Shown: positions 12,601 through 22,766 of the stretch, piece after piece
Numbering within the stretch: the stretch's first letter is position 1
Layout of the letters: the number at the start of each line of letters is the position of its first letter
Assembly (NCBI GenBank): GCA_029962745.1
Contig: CM057167.1
Span: forward strand, 23,155,161-23,219,160
Length of the DNA: 64,000 nt
Source: Echinometra lucunter
Taxonomy: Eukaryota; Echinodermata; Echinoidea; Camarodonta; Echinometridae
Direction: 5' to 3'
Position numbers and translations under genes: made by a program
Notes under the pieces: generated by a model
Database searches by the model: none
What the model was told of the DNA's origin: nothing
The model's input: only the letters and a program-made list of their open reading frames with translations

Positions 12601-13148
12601 GAACTACTTATAGCTATTCTGCAAATTATACACACTATGACTACTTACTTCTTGGGTTTTTAATCATTTTAAATGTAATTCATGAATTTTCAATTGATTG
12701 TGTAACCTGTGAGCAATTTACCCACTGGCAGATAATTGATAAATAAATGAATTTTAAAAAACGTTGAATAAATAAACTTAACGCAAGAAATTCAAACAGG
12801 AAGGGATCGTCGCTATGATATTTACACTCCTTCCTCCTCCCGTCATTCTCGTTATAATTTTGTTCACATAACCCTTTTTTTTTATTAGGTATCACTCATC
12901 AACTTACTGGCTCCTACAGACTCACTATGATTGTTTTTGCCACATTCTGGGGACTGGCCGCCATTTTGTTTTTCATCGTCTACGTCTTGAACAGAAGGGC
13001 GCGGGCCAAGCGCAAACGGTTATCCTCCCCTGTCTCAAAAATGGACGACTCCAAGAAGGAAAAGCCGTTGCCTTCGACAGATACCAACAAGAATGAGATT
13101 GTTTCTTACCCTCCTCTCCTCCTAATCGAAAGACTGACGACGGTTTGA
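4240..13148 (+). CDS. monocarboxylate-transporter-like MFS protein (SLC16 family), complete 6-exon gene
   Basis: Coding exons 4240-4528, 6604-6900, 7722-8146, 8634-8856, 11360-11503 and 12889-13148 join in phase (1,1,0,1,1) to 545 aa. All junctions are GT/AG. The protein has the MFS/MCT layout: TM1 after FRWLTTAVWALGVG, the WLGALPW block of TM2, NLIVHRFGYR in loop 2-3, YFDKK before TM5, WGWRW after TM5, a central cytoplasmic loop, then six more segments with a family-like TM10-12 (GIGSALAAVVPG, HQLTGSY). MCT relatives move monocarboxylates or aromatic acids across the plasma membrane with protons; the substrate here cannot be told. The start is the first ATG after an in-frame stop (4198). The loop after TM6 (about residues 238-308) is extraordinarily rich in Glu, Asp and Lys. 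The C-terminal tail is short and basic then Ser/Pro-rich. No typical PDGGWGW signature precedes TM1, so this is a divergent member, as many echinoderm MCT-like genes are. Confidence 0.88.
5054..5225. mobile_element. TIR MITE, family shared with 14765-14949 (copy 1)
   Basis: The ends CGATAAAAGCTACTTTCGAA and CTCGAAGTAGTTTTATCG are inverted relative to each other. The interior matches, in opposite orientation, the copy at 14765-14949 (shared words GTCTATCAC, GGCTTATTAC, AACTTCAAT). It lies in intron 1 of the transporter. Confidence 0.75.
5252..5378. repeat. (CT)n then (TA)n microsatellite
   Basis: About 108 bp of nearly pure CT with a few TTCC interruptions, followed by TA repeats to 5378. The open frames across it on both strands are artefacts of the repeat. 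Confidence 0.95.
5486..5556 (+). tRNA. tRNA with Arg-like body and anticodon position UUA (probable suppressor or pseudo-tRNA)
   Basis: The 71-nt sequence folds as a full cloverleaf: acceptor GTCTCCG/CGGAGAC (7/7), D stem GTCT/AGGC, anticodon stem TTGGC/GCCAA (5/5), variable AGGC, T stem CCGGG/CCCGG (5/5) with loop TTCGATT. Box A (TGGTCTAATGG) and box B (GGTTCGATTCC) are consensus, and a T10 Pol III terminator follows. The anticodon loop is GTTTATA; U33 is in place and positions 34-36 read UUA, which would decode the stop codon UAA. G32 and U37 are atypical (a purine is usual at 37). The body, especially TAATGG..AAGGCATTGGC, resembles animal tRNA-Arg. Intact stems argue against simple decay. 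Confidence 0.75.
5557..5566 (+). terminator. Pol III oligo-T terminator of the tRNA
   Basis: Ten consecutive T directly after the discriminator end of the acceptor stem. Confidence 0.75.
6193..6210. repeat. short interstitial telomere-like repeat
   Basis: Three copies of GGGTTA in tandem, in transporter intron 1. A shorter run (GGTTAGGGTTAGGGG) occurs near 20436. Confidence 0.8.
6604..6900 (+). CDS. transporter exon 2 (TM2-TM4)
   Basis: The acceptor is CTCTTAAAG ending 6603, the donor GTTAGT at 6901. The frame that continues exon 1 reads WLGALPWCLCCFFSPLSNLI and then HRFGYR, the conserved loop 2-3 signature, and ends within the block after YFDKK. The other frames hit stops within about 60 bp, which fixes the phase. 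Confidence 0.88.
6901..7721 (+). other. transporter intron 2
   Basis: Contains degenerate words of the CCGAA/TTCGGA repeat family (6930-7120), poly-G runs at 7270 and 7585, and poly-C at 7636. No gene seen. Confidence 0.6.
7722..8146 (+). CDS. transporter exon 3 (TM5-TM6, acidic loop, TM7)
   Basis: The acceptor is CTCCGCAG ending 7721, the donor GTGAGT at 8147. It encodes AILVFSPVIEITSNHWGWRW (TM5 end), TM6 ending LLVIFVRKPP, a loop of about 70 residues with runs of E and K, and TM7 (MMPAFSILLIGIVISFTALS). The loop is purine-rich GAG/GAA repeat DNA. Confidence 0.85.
8634..8856 (+). CDS. transporter exon 4 (TM8-TM9)
   Basis: The acceptor is TATATCTCAG ending 8633, the donor GTAAGC at 8857. 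It encodes an extracellular loop, a segment AWLHSSLAGGALVGRI typical of MFS TM8, and a second hydrophobic segment. A TIR element begins only 10 bp past the exon end (8867). Confidence 0.85.
8867..9278. mobile_element. TIR element beside the exon-4 donor
   Basis: The ends AGCCCGCCGCACA and TGTGCGGCGGGCT are perfect inverted repeats, flanked on both sides by TAA (8864-8866, 9279-9281), so a 3-bp PIF/Harbinger-like target or part of TTAA. Further inward the repeats continue (ACGATCCG...CGGATCG). The interior is non-coding. A related half-copy occurs at 58300-58450. Confidence 0.8.
9435..10056. mobile_element. TIR element with GCACC..GGTGC palindrome array and (ATT)n
   Basis: The left end CACACTAAGAAAAAAGGTTC and the right end AAAGTTGAACC...AGTGTG are inverted repeats that continue inward through TTGCACCC / GGGTGCAA and ATGCAAC / GTTGCAT. 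The interior holds an (ATT)n expansion (about 9504-9621) and from 9770 at least eight GCACCC or GGGTGC words, several as palindromes such as TTGCACCCTTAAGGGTGCA. No protein is supported; it lies in transporter intron 4. Confidence 0.7.
10057..11359 (+). other. transporter intron 4, remainder
   Basis: Holds GAT/GTG simple repeats (10060-10200, 10590-10615), a possible weak inverted pair around 10205 and 10435 (GCGCGCGGTG / GCACCGCGC), and a TTCGGGATTAAGAACC direct repeat at 11205-11235 of the CGAAGGTTCGTTATTCC family. No gene seen. Confidence 0.5.
11360..11503 (+). CDS. transporter exon 5 (TM10-TM11)
   Basis: The acceptor is CTGTTTTCAG ending 11359, the donor GTAAGC at 11504. It reads IGLMRGLYFSLATGMAVELS, then GKDKAAEAYALVFFSWGIGS, matching the conserved MCT order 'valine/leucine-D/E-L-x-G-x-D-K ... 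Q/W-G-I-G'. Confidence 0.85.
11803..11928. repeat. G-homopolymer cluster
   Basis: Several runs of 9 to 20 G separated by a few bases, in transporter intron 5. The strand could form G-quadruplexes. Glycine/proline-rich frames across it are artefacts. Confidence 0.9.
11884..12030 (+). mobile_element. hAT-like MITE family M, copy 1 (degenerate)
   Basis: Starts CAGAGGTGGTGCCACGGTAT, then poly-G, GATATGACCCATATG, TGAGTTTATTTACGTTTTAA, ATGGCCCAGCCCTCTCTTCC. The same order of words recurs at 48018-48250 and, inverted, at 59194-59411. Confidence 0.65.
12251..12524. repeat. 142-bp tandem duplication in transporter intron 5
   Basis: TTGCAATATCTAAAGATAAT and the following roughly 130 bp occur at 12251 and again at 12393 with only a handful of substitutions, so the duplication is recent. 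It contains no coding frame. Confidence 0.85.
12889..13148 (+). CDS. transporter exon 6 (TM12, C-tail, stop)
   Basis: The acceptor is TTTATTAG ending 12888, and TGA is at 13146-13148. It encodes HQLTGSYR, TM12 (IVFATFWGLAAILFFIVYVL), a basic stretch RRARAKRKR and a Ser/Lys-rich cytoplasmic tail ending LTTV, a possible class I PDZ ligand (inference). Confidence 0.83.
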
Positions 13149-13313
13149 AAGAAAAGTCACCTTTTTACATATCTCATTGGGATGATGTAAAGAAGAACTG
13201 GTTTCTTCTCAGGAACTTTTCTACTAAACTGCGTGCCCGAGTCCTTACCGACTAGTGAGCTAATAATTCAACAGCAATCAAAGAAAGAAACAATTGAATC
13301 ATTCTTCCCTTTT

Positions 13314-13495
13314 ATTGTCTGTCATATTGCCTATCAACGATAGTGACTAGAGTTGATCATTTCATTTTGTAGTGTACACTGGAAAGTGTATCCAATATAT
13401 TGCGATCCCTCTCATTGTCTGTCAAATTGCCCATCAACGATAGTGGCTATTTTTTATCATTATGTAGTGTACACTCGAAAGTGTATTCCACATTA
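13314..13495. repeat. 100-bp direct repeat (two copies)
   Basis: ATTGTCTGTCA...CCTATCAACGATAGTG and the GTAGTGTACACT..GAAAGTGTAT block recur with a 100-bp offset just 3' of the transporter stop codon, possibly in its 3' untranslated region. Confidence 0.75.
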
Positions 13496-13497
13496 TA

Positions 13498-14048
13498 CAG
13501 TGCGTCCCCCCAAAAAAACTTTACACTTTTGAAATGGCTGCCAAATAAAAAGATATATGATTCTGGCGGAAAAGGTTTATATTTATGAATAGCTCATGGA
13601 CTCAACTTTCACATGAGACCAAAAAGGCTGAAAATAATTCTAATTCTCACCACTGAGTCTACCAGGCAAAGGTACAATGCTACAATAATGAATGCAATTC
13701 CCGTTCACTCATGCATAAAATTTTGATTTAATAAACCATAAAATTCACTCAGCAAACCTAAACTGATTGCAACTGATCATGAATTCATCATATCACCCTC
13801 AATTCTGTAACCTCCAAAGGACTCATCTCTCACATATTGAAAGGTGCAATTCCTGCGCAACCTAATTTTCATACCCTTTACAAAAGTGAGCAGTGCTCAC
13901 CCAAGCATGAATTATTTTCGGCCTTTTTGGTTTCATATGAAAGTTGAGTCCATGAGCTATCCGTACATATAAACCTTTTCTTCCAGAATCATGTATTTTT
14001 CATTTGGCAGCCATTTCAAAAGTGTAAAGTTTTTTGGGGGACGCACTG
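13498..14048. mobile_element. Tc1/mariner-like foldback element
   Basis: The ends CAGTGCGTCCCCCCAAAAAA and TTTTTTGGGGGACGCACTG are inverted repeats, flanked by TA on each side (13496-13497, 14049-14050), the Tc1/mariner target. The arms run on for about 150 bp (words ACTTTACACTTTTGAAATGG, GGACTCAACTTTCA). There is no transposase frame. The left arm carries AATAAA at 13544, about 400 bp past the transporter stop. Confidence 0.85.
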
Positions 14049-14764
14049 TATTGAGAACCAGCATATTATCCGAAGGGGGAAAAATCCTCAGCTCGCGGGC
14101 GGGTTCTCCCGCGCATGATTACCCAGATCACACTGCCGTTCGGAAAAGGATTCCAACTCCATTGTTGATAAAAATCTGGCAAGTAATCGCACACATCGGG
14201 CAAATACAGGAAAAACAGCCACTACCATGTTTATTTTGACATCTTTGCCTTTTATGCGGACAAGGATTCTAAACTGAACCTTAGATGAAAATTTGGAAGA
14301 AATTCACCTGCTACAATTATTGTTGGAAATGAAATTATAGATTTTTTTAAAAAGTGTTGTACATTTTCAGTCAATTGTTCAAGGTAAAAAAATAGATGAG
14401 AACTTTATTGCTGGAAAGATTTTTATCCTGTTTTATTCCAGAAAATTAGTGCAATTATATATTTCTTAAACTTTATTTTGAGGTTGATTTATTTCGTATA
14501 TATATTTTTTTCATTCATATTTACATAAATAAGGTGAATAACTTTCTTTCATCTTAGTATGTGCATGTTGGGGCATGTTGGTGTGTGTGAGGGTGTGTGC
14601 GTGTGAGCGCCTGTATTTTTGGTGTACTTGTCTTTTTTTTATCTTGATCAGTGACCATGACTGAAATGGCATCAAAATGTGTGTTAAAAAAAAAAACCAT
14701 GCAGTATTCTGCCGGTTGAGCCAGTGTTTTATGATGGTGTTAGGGTAATCAGGGTAACACTAAC

Positions 14765-14949
14765 GCGATAAATTAAAACTACTTTCGAAAAATCAATTCA
14801 AGTGGAATTTCTAAAGCCTATACTGCCTATAAAAATCATGTTGGGATTACGTAATAAGCCATCGTAAAGTCCGCACATTTCTAAAGGTGATAGACAGGGC
14901 AGCTAATTGAAGTTGCCATAAGTAGATTTTTCGAAAGTAGTTTTTATCG
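14765..14949. mobile_element. TIR MITE, copy 2 of the 5054-5225 family
   Basis: The ends are CGATAAATTAAAACTACTTTCG and CGAAAGTAGTTTTTATCG. The middle is the reverse complement of the first copy, including GGATTACGTAATAAGCC and TGATAGACAGGGC. Confidence 0.78.
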
Positions 14950-15939
14950 GTTTACTTGTTCTTTCATTTCAAGAGTGCAGGGGTTATGTACAAAATGAAT
15001 TTTTATTGCCATTTTCACATGTCTTTACGATTCCAGAATTTCCTTTCGCACGGAAGAATGTTATTAGAGTTGACCAAATATTCTTGTAAATATGTTATTT
15101 ATATGTCTTTGTATCTATCTTTTTTAAATTTTTTCTTTAATCACTGAGAAGTGTACTTAATAGGCTAAAAGAATGATATATATCCTATATCATGTATTTC
15201 GTTGTAAATAGGGGTATTTCCAAATATGTTTTGGTTCGATTTTATATATTTGATCTGTTTTTTTTATAAAGCTTTAAGTTATGATATTTCGATATATGGG
15301 TCGATCTGTAGCATCGGCACAGAGCGATCCGCATATTAGAACGAGCATATTGTATGCTGTGCAGAAAGAACAAATTTTGTTACGACCTTACTACGATCTG
15401 CAGTACAAGCGCTAGCATAGTTGTATTTATATTGTCGACCAAGGATCTTTGTACGATCATGTTAGGATCTGTCGCAAGAGCGTAATGTTCGATTTTTGTA
15501 TCAGTACGACCACTGTGTGACTTGCAGCAACAGCATAATTTGATTGTCTTATGGCTGACCCGTCTTTAGTACGACCATAGTCTGCAGCGAGAGCATGATT
15601 CAACTTTCCTTTATTTTTCATTTCTTAAGCCTTTTACCTTGCATGGTACGATCACCTTTAGTAGAGAATGATGCATTCATGAATAAAAGAATGTTTTGCA
15701 TGCTTGGGTACATATTACCATAAATTTAGGTGGTTGTAGCAATCTGCCTTTGTGCTGTGCAGTAATGATTGTTGAGCTAGCGTAACGTCTCCCTGGATCT
15801 TTGCACTACTCAAACTTAATCAATTTGCATGTACATACAATTTAACTTCTGTCTTATTATTGAGAGCAAATAAATATTGTACAGCAGGAAGCTCTTCTAT
15901 ATTCGCTTTTCCCTTGATAGGGAACTGATTTTTTAAGGG
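14950..15939. other. intergenic AT-rich DNA
   Basis: Diverged, loosely repeated words such as GTACGACC/TACGATC...GCATA between 15300 and 15600 suggest a decayed repeat. No gene supported. Confidence 0.4.
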
Positions 15940-16140
15940 TATGGTGGGAGTACCTTGGTACATTGATGAAGGCTCTTGGCTCTCATACGAGGGGTCCTCG
16001 GTTCGATCCTCGCCCATTGCTTATATCTTTGGACAATGTGTTTTGTGTGTCCCTCTCGACCCAGGTGTATTAAATGGGTACATAACAATGTTTGCAAGGT
16101 CCGCAGAAAGAGCATGGAGTCAGAAATACATGTTGTGGCT
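15940..16140 (+). mobile_element. tRNA-derived SINE
   Basis: Box B GGTTCGATCC (16000-16009) sits in a T-arm-like context GTCCTCGGTTCGATCCTC, with a degenerate tRNA head upstream (TACCTTGGTACATTGATG). The body then carries CTCGACCCAGGTGTATTAAA, a word shared (as ACTCGACCTAGGTGTA) with the minus-strand copy near 21600. Confidence 0.65.
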
Positions 16141-16628
16141 ACCCGGAGTGTATAAAATCTATTTATTAGATATATTTATTCTTGAAATGAAACAATGTTA
16201 CTGATTGTTTAAAGTTCTTAAATTGTATATTATTAGTGAAATCAAATACACAAAAAAATGAAATGAAAGTGAACTCTCATGTTATGAGAATACTGAGTGT
16301 GTGTATATATGGTAAACAAAATTAAGGTGACAAATTTATACACCATGTCTGAAATCTGTTTTCGTGTGATAATTTTGAATATTGATTGTTTTATTACTGA
16401 TACTACCATGGGAAGTAAATTTCTAAATATTGCTATTGTATTTCTTTGTTATACAGCCAAGGTACAGTTGAGTTTAAAAATATTGTATCTGTGCATGCCC
16501 GTAGCCAAACAGATATAATTTTTGCTTTTTATTCTGTAATCTTCTCGTCAGGTTAACTTGAGTTATGATATTCTAGAATGTGTTTGATTATCAGCACGTA
16601 TAGTTCTATTAGTATTTGTCAAAGGCCA

Positions 16629-16938
16629 GGGCGTGTTTCATAAAGCTGTTCGTAAAGTTACGGATGACTTTACGAACGACTTGAATATGGTAGGCCTAAT
16701 GGAATTCTCAACCATTATAAATCGCATCAGCTAAAGGTGAAATATGCGGACGTAGATTTTGTTTACGAACATTTTTATTGCAAAGAATATTTTTTGACAA
16801 AATTTAATTGAGAATACGGGAAATGCAGTCACACTTTGTTTAAACATCAAGAAAATTTCGGTCATCCGATTTGGCACGTCATATTCCAGTCGTTCGTAAA
16901 GTCATGCGTAACTTTACGAACAGCTTTATGAAACACCC
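16629..16938. mobile_element. TIR MITE (GTTTCATAAAGCTG family)
   Basis: The left end GGGCGTGTTTCATAAAGCTG, then TTCGTAAAGTTACG; the right end is the reverse complement, CGTAACTTTACGAACAGC then TTTATGAAACACCC. A secondary inverted pair (GACTTTACGAACGACT / AGTCGTTCGTAAAGTC) lies just inside. No coding capacity. Confidence 0.85.
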
Positions 16939-17451
16939 AGGTTAAGTTTCGATTTCGAATCATCTTGCTGAATTGCAATGCACCGTGTACAGCTGTAGAT
17001 CACAATTCACAACTATCCTGGTAGATGTTTGTTTATTTCTAAATGCAATTTTACTATGAAATAGTAGCCTAAACGAATATTTGTTTATATCTTAATATAT
17101 TTTTGAAAGATAGCTCTTATAAAATCTGTAGTACAATTATATAATTATGATATATGACGGGAATCTGCAAATGAACGGAATTTGATGAAATAATTTAAGT
17201 AGTGCAACTCAATAGTTTTGTTAATTCATTCTTAGATTTCTTTGTTACGGAGTCAGAGGTATTTTAAATACAATGTTGTACATGTGGTATATTTCTTATC
17301 GACTATAATATTATTCTATCATATTCGTTGTGATAGATGAAATAGAATCTCAGTCTAATAAGTAAAGCAAAATTGTGTCTGTATATTTGCCTATATTGCA
17401 GTTTCAAGTTTGACAGAAACAGAGAGAGGGGGAGAAAAGTAGGCGAAAATT

Positions 17452-17484
<33 letters not shown>

Positions 17485-18393
17485 GGGGGGAGGGGGAGGG
17501 AAAGACAGAAAACAGAAATGGTAGAAAGAGATGGAAAGAGAAGGTAAGAGAATGGAAGAAAAACGGGGGAATGAATACGAAATAGATAATAAATAAAAAT
17601 AGATAACAAACAACGCAGCCAAGTTGTGTCTCGCCACGTCCGTGTGCAATCATTCAATCATTCTTGCAGGTAAATTGTAACATTTGACATTTGACCTACA
17701 AACGTGACCTTTGATCCCGGAATGAAACTGAGGTCCCTGTAAGGCATCTACCATGTAAGTTTTGTTACCAACGGGCAAATGGTCGCAAAGTTATTCATGT
17801 TTCATAAACGTCACGGATCCGGATCACTAAGTCTAGCTCCACCTTAGTGGCTCGACAAAAAAGATAGACTTTTGCCCATCTCCCCTTCTTCGAAGTGGTG
17901 TCTTTAAAGTCCTTAGAGGAAACTTACGGCGAGGGGAGGATGTGGGGAGGGGAGGGGAGGGGTAAGATTTTAGATGATCACAGCGGAAAAAATAATGATC
18001 CAAAAGGTTTCCATTGCCTATTGTTATTATAATGCAGAAAAAAAATCACGTCGATACGTCGGAGCGCTGCTATTTCCTGAAAAAAAAAAAAAAAAAAAAC
18101 TTTCAGCGAATAAAATGCAAAATTCCTCCGTATGAGTGCTCCTCTAGGCAGAAGAAAAATATATGTAGAAATTTTAATGCTCAGTTAAGCTCCACTGAAA
18201 GGCTACTAAAGGCACATCACCTTTAAGAGGGAGGCGGGGGGGGGGGGCCTTCACTCTTAGACAAATGTGCTACCCAATGTCCTACCATTTGCGCTAATTT
18301 AAGTACTCGGTGCTATAGAAAAAAACCCATAACAAACGACCTTCCCCCCCCCCCAAAAAAAAACAAACAAAACGAAGCAAAACAAAACAAAAC

Positions 18394-18424
<31 letters not shown>

Positions 18425-18475
18425 GCAAAAACAAAAACAGAAGCAAACATAAAACTAGAAATATCAATGAAGGTG
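16939..18475. other. intergenic, simple sequence
   Basis: Includes (GA)n with a G run at 17452-17500, a GGGGA-rich patch at 17930-17960, A-runs near 18080 and an AAAAC repeat at 18361-18440. No gene supported. Confidence 0.5.
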
Positions 18476-18774
18476 ATTAATACCCCCGCCCCAATGTGTG
18501 TGCCAAATTTCAAGAGCTCGAAAAATGAGGAAGTAGTTCATATTTTTCCCTGATTTATTACCATAATATGCCGTTACCATGGCAACGCAGTTTCCGACAC
18601 ACAAAAAATATGTCCTGCACATCTTCATCCCAAGACCAATGTGTGTGCCAAATTTCATGAGCATTGCTAGAAAAATGAGGAATTAGTTCTATCCACAAGA
18701 TTTGCAACGGTCCGACCGCCCGACCGTACGCTGATTCTACATGTACCCCCTTCAAAATTAGTTGGGGGTATTAA
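18476..18774. mobile_element. TIR element with two 145-bp repeat units
   Basis: TTAATACCCCCGCCCC at the left and TTGGGGGTATTAA at the right are inverted. Inside, AATGTGTGTGCCAAATTTCA occurs at 18493 and 18638, followed each time by AAAAATGAGGAA.TAGTTC. The design (short inverted ends around a tandem array) matches the elements at 24466 and 35357. Confidence 0.65.
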
Positions 18775-19088
18775 AAAAAAAATAAATAAAAATAAAAATC
18801 TTGTAACATGTTTAAACCCCCAACACCTCCCGCAATTACCCCCGTTACGGATTCCCTGTATTGTCCATGTTACACTCTCCTCCCCCATCCTTTTCTGGCT
18901 TCACCCATCTCTCATCTTCCTTGCACTCCCTTCTTTATTTCTTCTCTTTCTTCATCCCTTTCTCTCTCCCTCCATTCTAACCCTTATCCCTCCTCCTCTC
19001 TGTCTTCCTCTCCCAAACCCTCCCATCTCCCTCTCTTATTTTACCCACAGCCCACTGCCTTATTTCTCTCTTTACCCAACTCCCCCTC

Positions 19089-19091
<3 letters not shown>

Positions 19092-19141
<50 letters not shown>
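19092..19141. repeat. (CT)n microsatellite
   Basis: Fifty bases of pure CT at the 3' end of a 250-bp pyrimidine-rich tract starting about 18870. The 131-aa frame over it is low-complexity, not a gene. Confidence 0.95.
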
Positions 19142-19146
<5 letters not shown>

Positions 19147-19649
19147 CTTCTCTTCAATCTGAAAAAAAATAAAATTCTTCTGATTTCATTAGTTCCAAAT
19201 TGATCTACCTTATAGGCTGGATAACAAAATTCAAAGACATCTTCTCAGTGCTGTGAAAAATACTGAATTGTAACATGTCTTTTCCATTTGTCTTACACTT
19301 TTATTACAAATATTCATATACATGAATCAAGAAAAAGAAAGATTTGAGGCTCAAATAACAAATAGAAAGCTACTTCAATGAGCTATATAACCTTGTGAAC
19401 ATAAAATCCAAGATAACTCGGGCTAGTATCTATGGCAAATACCTGTTATAATGCAATCAAAATGTTTAAAATGTGATATTCTCCAAGATAAACCAATCGG
19501 TAGGCATAAAAATCATGCTTATATCAGTAGAAAAAAATAATGCTCTGTATTTCAAAGGATCCAGATCAGTTCACCATAAACAAAATGACTTTAAATATCA
19601 CTTCTATAAAGAGAAAATAGTATACTTTAATTTGAGATAAACATGACCT

Positions 19650-19794
19650 GGGCCCCGTTTCCTAAAACTTGTTTCAGTAACAAATGCCACATTTCTACAA
19701 CAAATTTGCTCTCAGCCAATCAGATCCAAGGATTTCAGTAGCTTATAACAGTTATTGCAAGTTGTTATTGATCACAAGTTTTATGAAACAGGAC
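19650..19794. mobile_element. MITE (GGGCCCCGTTTCCTAAAAC family)
   Basis: The ends GGGCCCCGTTTCCTAAAACT and CAAGTTTTATGAAACAGGACC are inverted. The middle holds CTCAGCCAATCAGATCCAAG, a word also found in diverged form at 45536 (CGATAGGCTGAGAG, inverted). Confidence 0.75.
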
Positions 19795-21544
19795 CGAGGG
19801 TTAGACAAGTGAGTATACTAGTCGATGTTCATGTACAAGGGGGCATGAATAAGGCCATTCACAGAAATGAACAGCCATTTAATTTTGTGCATTATGGTCC
19901 TACCTTTTCCTTAATTTTATTCATTCTCAACCAATAACCCTAGCATGCCAGCTTAAGGTTATGCAAGGTATTTCATATAGCTGCACACAATATTTTTTTT
20001 CAGGTGACTGCAACACTAACATCTTCACCGACATCAGAACACTTTTTTATACGATGATCAAAATATAATAAATATTACGAACACAACCACAAAGATTTTT
20101 GTTATTTCAATACAAAGGCAATAATTTCAGTATTGCGACAACACATGGAAAATCTTAAAAGGGCTAGTCCTATTTGACAGGTGTAATAAAGATTTTCAAT
20201 ATCTAAAACTACTGCATGTAATCCATGATGAACCCTCAAAACAAATTCTGCGACACTTTACAAATTGTAGTTTCGTTACGTTCTCAATAAATCCCCCCCC
20301 CCCCCCCCACAAAGAAAAACTAATGCTGTGCTGTTATTGACACGCTGAAAGTTGCAAACTTCAGCACAAATCTTTGTGACCCGACTCCTGCTCCAACGAC
20401 ATTTGCTCAAGGCTCTATTTCAATACATGAAGAAGGTTAGGGTTAGGGGTACGAGTGCCTTTTATGTTAGATTTATGATTTGGGATAAATAGTTAGAGGT
20501 CCACACTTTAAGTTATGAATTTGGTCAATGAAGCAAACTGCCTGCAAAATAATTGGAGTCAATGACTGCAAAGTCATCTTCATCGGAGTATACACATTGT
20601 GGAACTAAATATTGACACTTCGATACGATTTTTGTAAAGGTAACTGATGAACATGGTCCCTAAGACAAATTGACAATCAATTGTAAAGTTAACAGCATTA
20701 ATAATATTCAGTTCTAGCACAGTACATATCACATTCATGATCTAACATTTCAATATGCTTCCAAAAGATTTTGGATGTTATAACCTCAGCTTTACTTCCA
20801 GCAACTGTACTACTTAGCCTCGGGTGGGGATGGGGGGGGGGATAAAATAGCCCCCCCCCCAACATTTTTCATGATAATTTTTCAATGCAAAAAGATCTTG
20901 TGCTGAAATTTCATGACTTTTTCTTTCACATCCTTGCACATTTTAAGACCCTATTTGCAAAAATTGGAGGTACGGTTGCAGAGATATAGCACAAAATTGT
21001 GACCAACATCACAACAAATGGCAGTTTCCAATGATTTTTGTATGGGTTTTACAAGAAGTGTTGTCAGAAGAATGTTGTTTTTTTTTTCCTCAAATAACAT
21101 CCGTTTTGGCTATCATCAACTATTCTAGAAAAAAAAAAGAAAAACAAAAGATTTAAAAACAAAGAAATACATAATGAATTTTCAAAAAAAGAAACACAAA
21201 AGAATTCAGAAATTTCAGAATTTTGAGAAAAGTTAGCATATTTGCATAATAAATTACAAATATAAATATAAAATTTCAATACATTTGACTAAGCTTTCTT
21301 AAAGATTACACGACAAGTTAGAAACATCCCAAATTTGATTGCATTCTCTCCACAGATAGGGGAAAACTGAAAAAAAAAAAAGAGAATTCCTTGAAAAAAA
21401 AAATTGTATTTGCTAATTAATTGAACAAATTAAGAATAAAAATAGATATCATAAATTTGTCACAATTGGTCGATAAATGGCCAAGATCTGACCCCCCCCC
21501 CTTGCGGTTATGCAGTTTCAAAATAGCCCGGGCTATATAGGGTT
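19795..21544. other. intergenic downstream of CIR1, no gene seen
   Basis: AT-rich with poly-C at 20291 and 20850 and A-runs. It may include the CIR1 3' untranslated region at its right edge. No polyadenylation signal could be assigned with confidence. Confidence 0.45.
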
Positions 21545-21712
21545 AATGCATTCGAGGAATAAATCCTACCAGATAAACACTTACTACACAGTACACCTAG
21601 GTCGAGTGTGGCAAATGTAGAAGGCCATTAGTGCTACGGCAGGGATTTGAACCCCATACCTTGTGGTTTGCAGTCTGGAGACTTATCCACTGGACCTCAA
21701 TGCCTCTTCTTG
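21545..21712 (-). mobile_element. tRNA-derived SINE, minus strand
   Basis: On the minus strand, GAGGTCCAGTGGATAAGTCT (box A region) is followed by GGGTTCAAATCCC (box B) at about 60 bp, then a body containing CACTCGACCTAGGTGTACTG, shared with 15940-16140. Confidence 0.65.
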
Positions 21713-21931
21713 TTATGGTACATTATTTCCATTCCTGTTTACACTGATTTTAACTTGCCACAAAATGCATCTTTCCAAATATGATGAAAATGACTGTAAT
21801 GTTTACAAGATGGGTTGACTGAAGGAGAGGCTAATGATTTTGCAGAAGGGGTCTATTGCAAATCTGTGTTACAGGGCCCAGTGTAGAATGTTTCTTGGCA
21901 ATATTTCTTCATGGAATAAACCCCTAAACCC

Positions 21932-22766
21932 CTATCGCCTCCCTCCCTCCTTGTACCGTTCCTCACGGTCACTGTGATGACGATGATAATCTCCTCTATC
22001 TTTTCCTTCTTTGTATTCCTTCCTTTTCTCCCTATCCCTTTCACCTCCATCCCTATCTTTATTCCTTCGGCTTTCTTTGTCATGTTTCATATCATCCCTA
22101 GAGTTCCTTGAAGTCTTTCCTTCGTGTCTGTCATCACGTCGTCTACTGGGAGAGTGAGATCTTCCACCTCTTCTCTTCCTGTCCATCTCTTCATCATCAT
22201 CATCTATTCTACGTTCCTTCATCTTCCTATCTTTTCCATTCCTATCATACCTATCATGTCTTGGAGAATCAGGACTTCTACTCCTACTTCTCCTTTCAAC
22301 CTTAATCTTCATTTTCCTATCTCTGTGGCTATCCCTTTCTTCTCTCCTGTCATCTCTCTTGTATCTTCTCTCCTCACTATCACTTTGAGGCTCTCTCTTT
22401 ATCTTCCTATCCCCATTCCTTCTCTCGTCTTTCCTTGCCCTCTTCCTACTTTCATCATCACTTTGCGGTTCCTTTTTTACTTTCCTCCTCTCATCACGAT
22501 GCTTTGACAGTCGTTTCTTTCTTTTATCTTCCTCAGAATCACTATCTGATGAAGAGTCTGTGTAATGTCCTTTTCTTGACTTTCCATTGTGATGTCTTTC
22601 TTTTTCCCTTCTTCTGTCTCTCCGATCATGTTCATCTTCACTGCTATCACTGTCCTCTGATGAATGGGATGGCTTCCTTCTCTTCTTCATCTTTTTCTTG
22701 TCTTTATTTCTCTTGGAGCTCTTTGAATCCAGACGTTTCTGCTTCTTCTCCATCTTCTCCAACTTC
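21932..22766 (-). CDS. CIR1: CIR1 exon 6 (RS/KR-rich tail, stop)
   Basis: The acceptor is CCAATTACAG. It opens [20 protein letters not shown] and continues as a nearly uninterrupted Lys/Arg/Asp/Ser tail with [10 protein letters not shown] and SHSPSRRR motifs, ending YKEGGRR and TAG at 21934-21932. The open frames on the opposite strand (22108-22836) are shadows of this biased exon. Confidence 0.93.

Noticed and set aside
18808..19203. 131-aa Ser/Pro/Leu-rich frame
   Set aside because: Lies on a pyrimidine tract ending in (CT)n; low complexity only.
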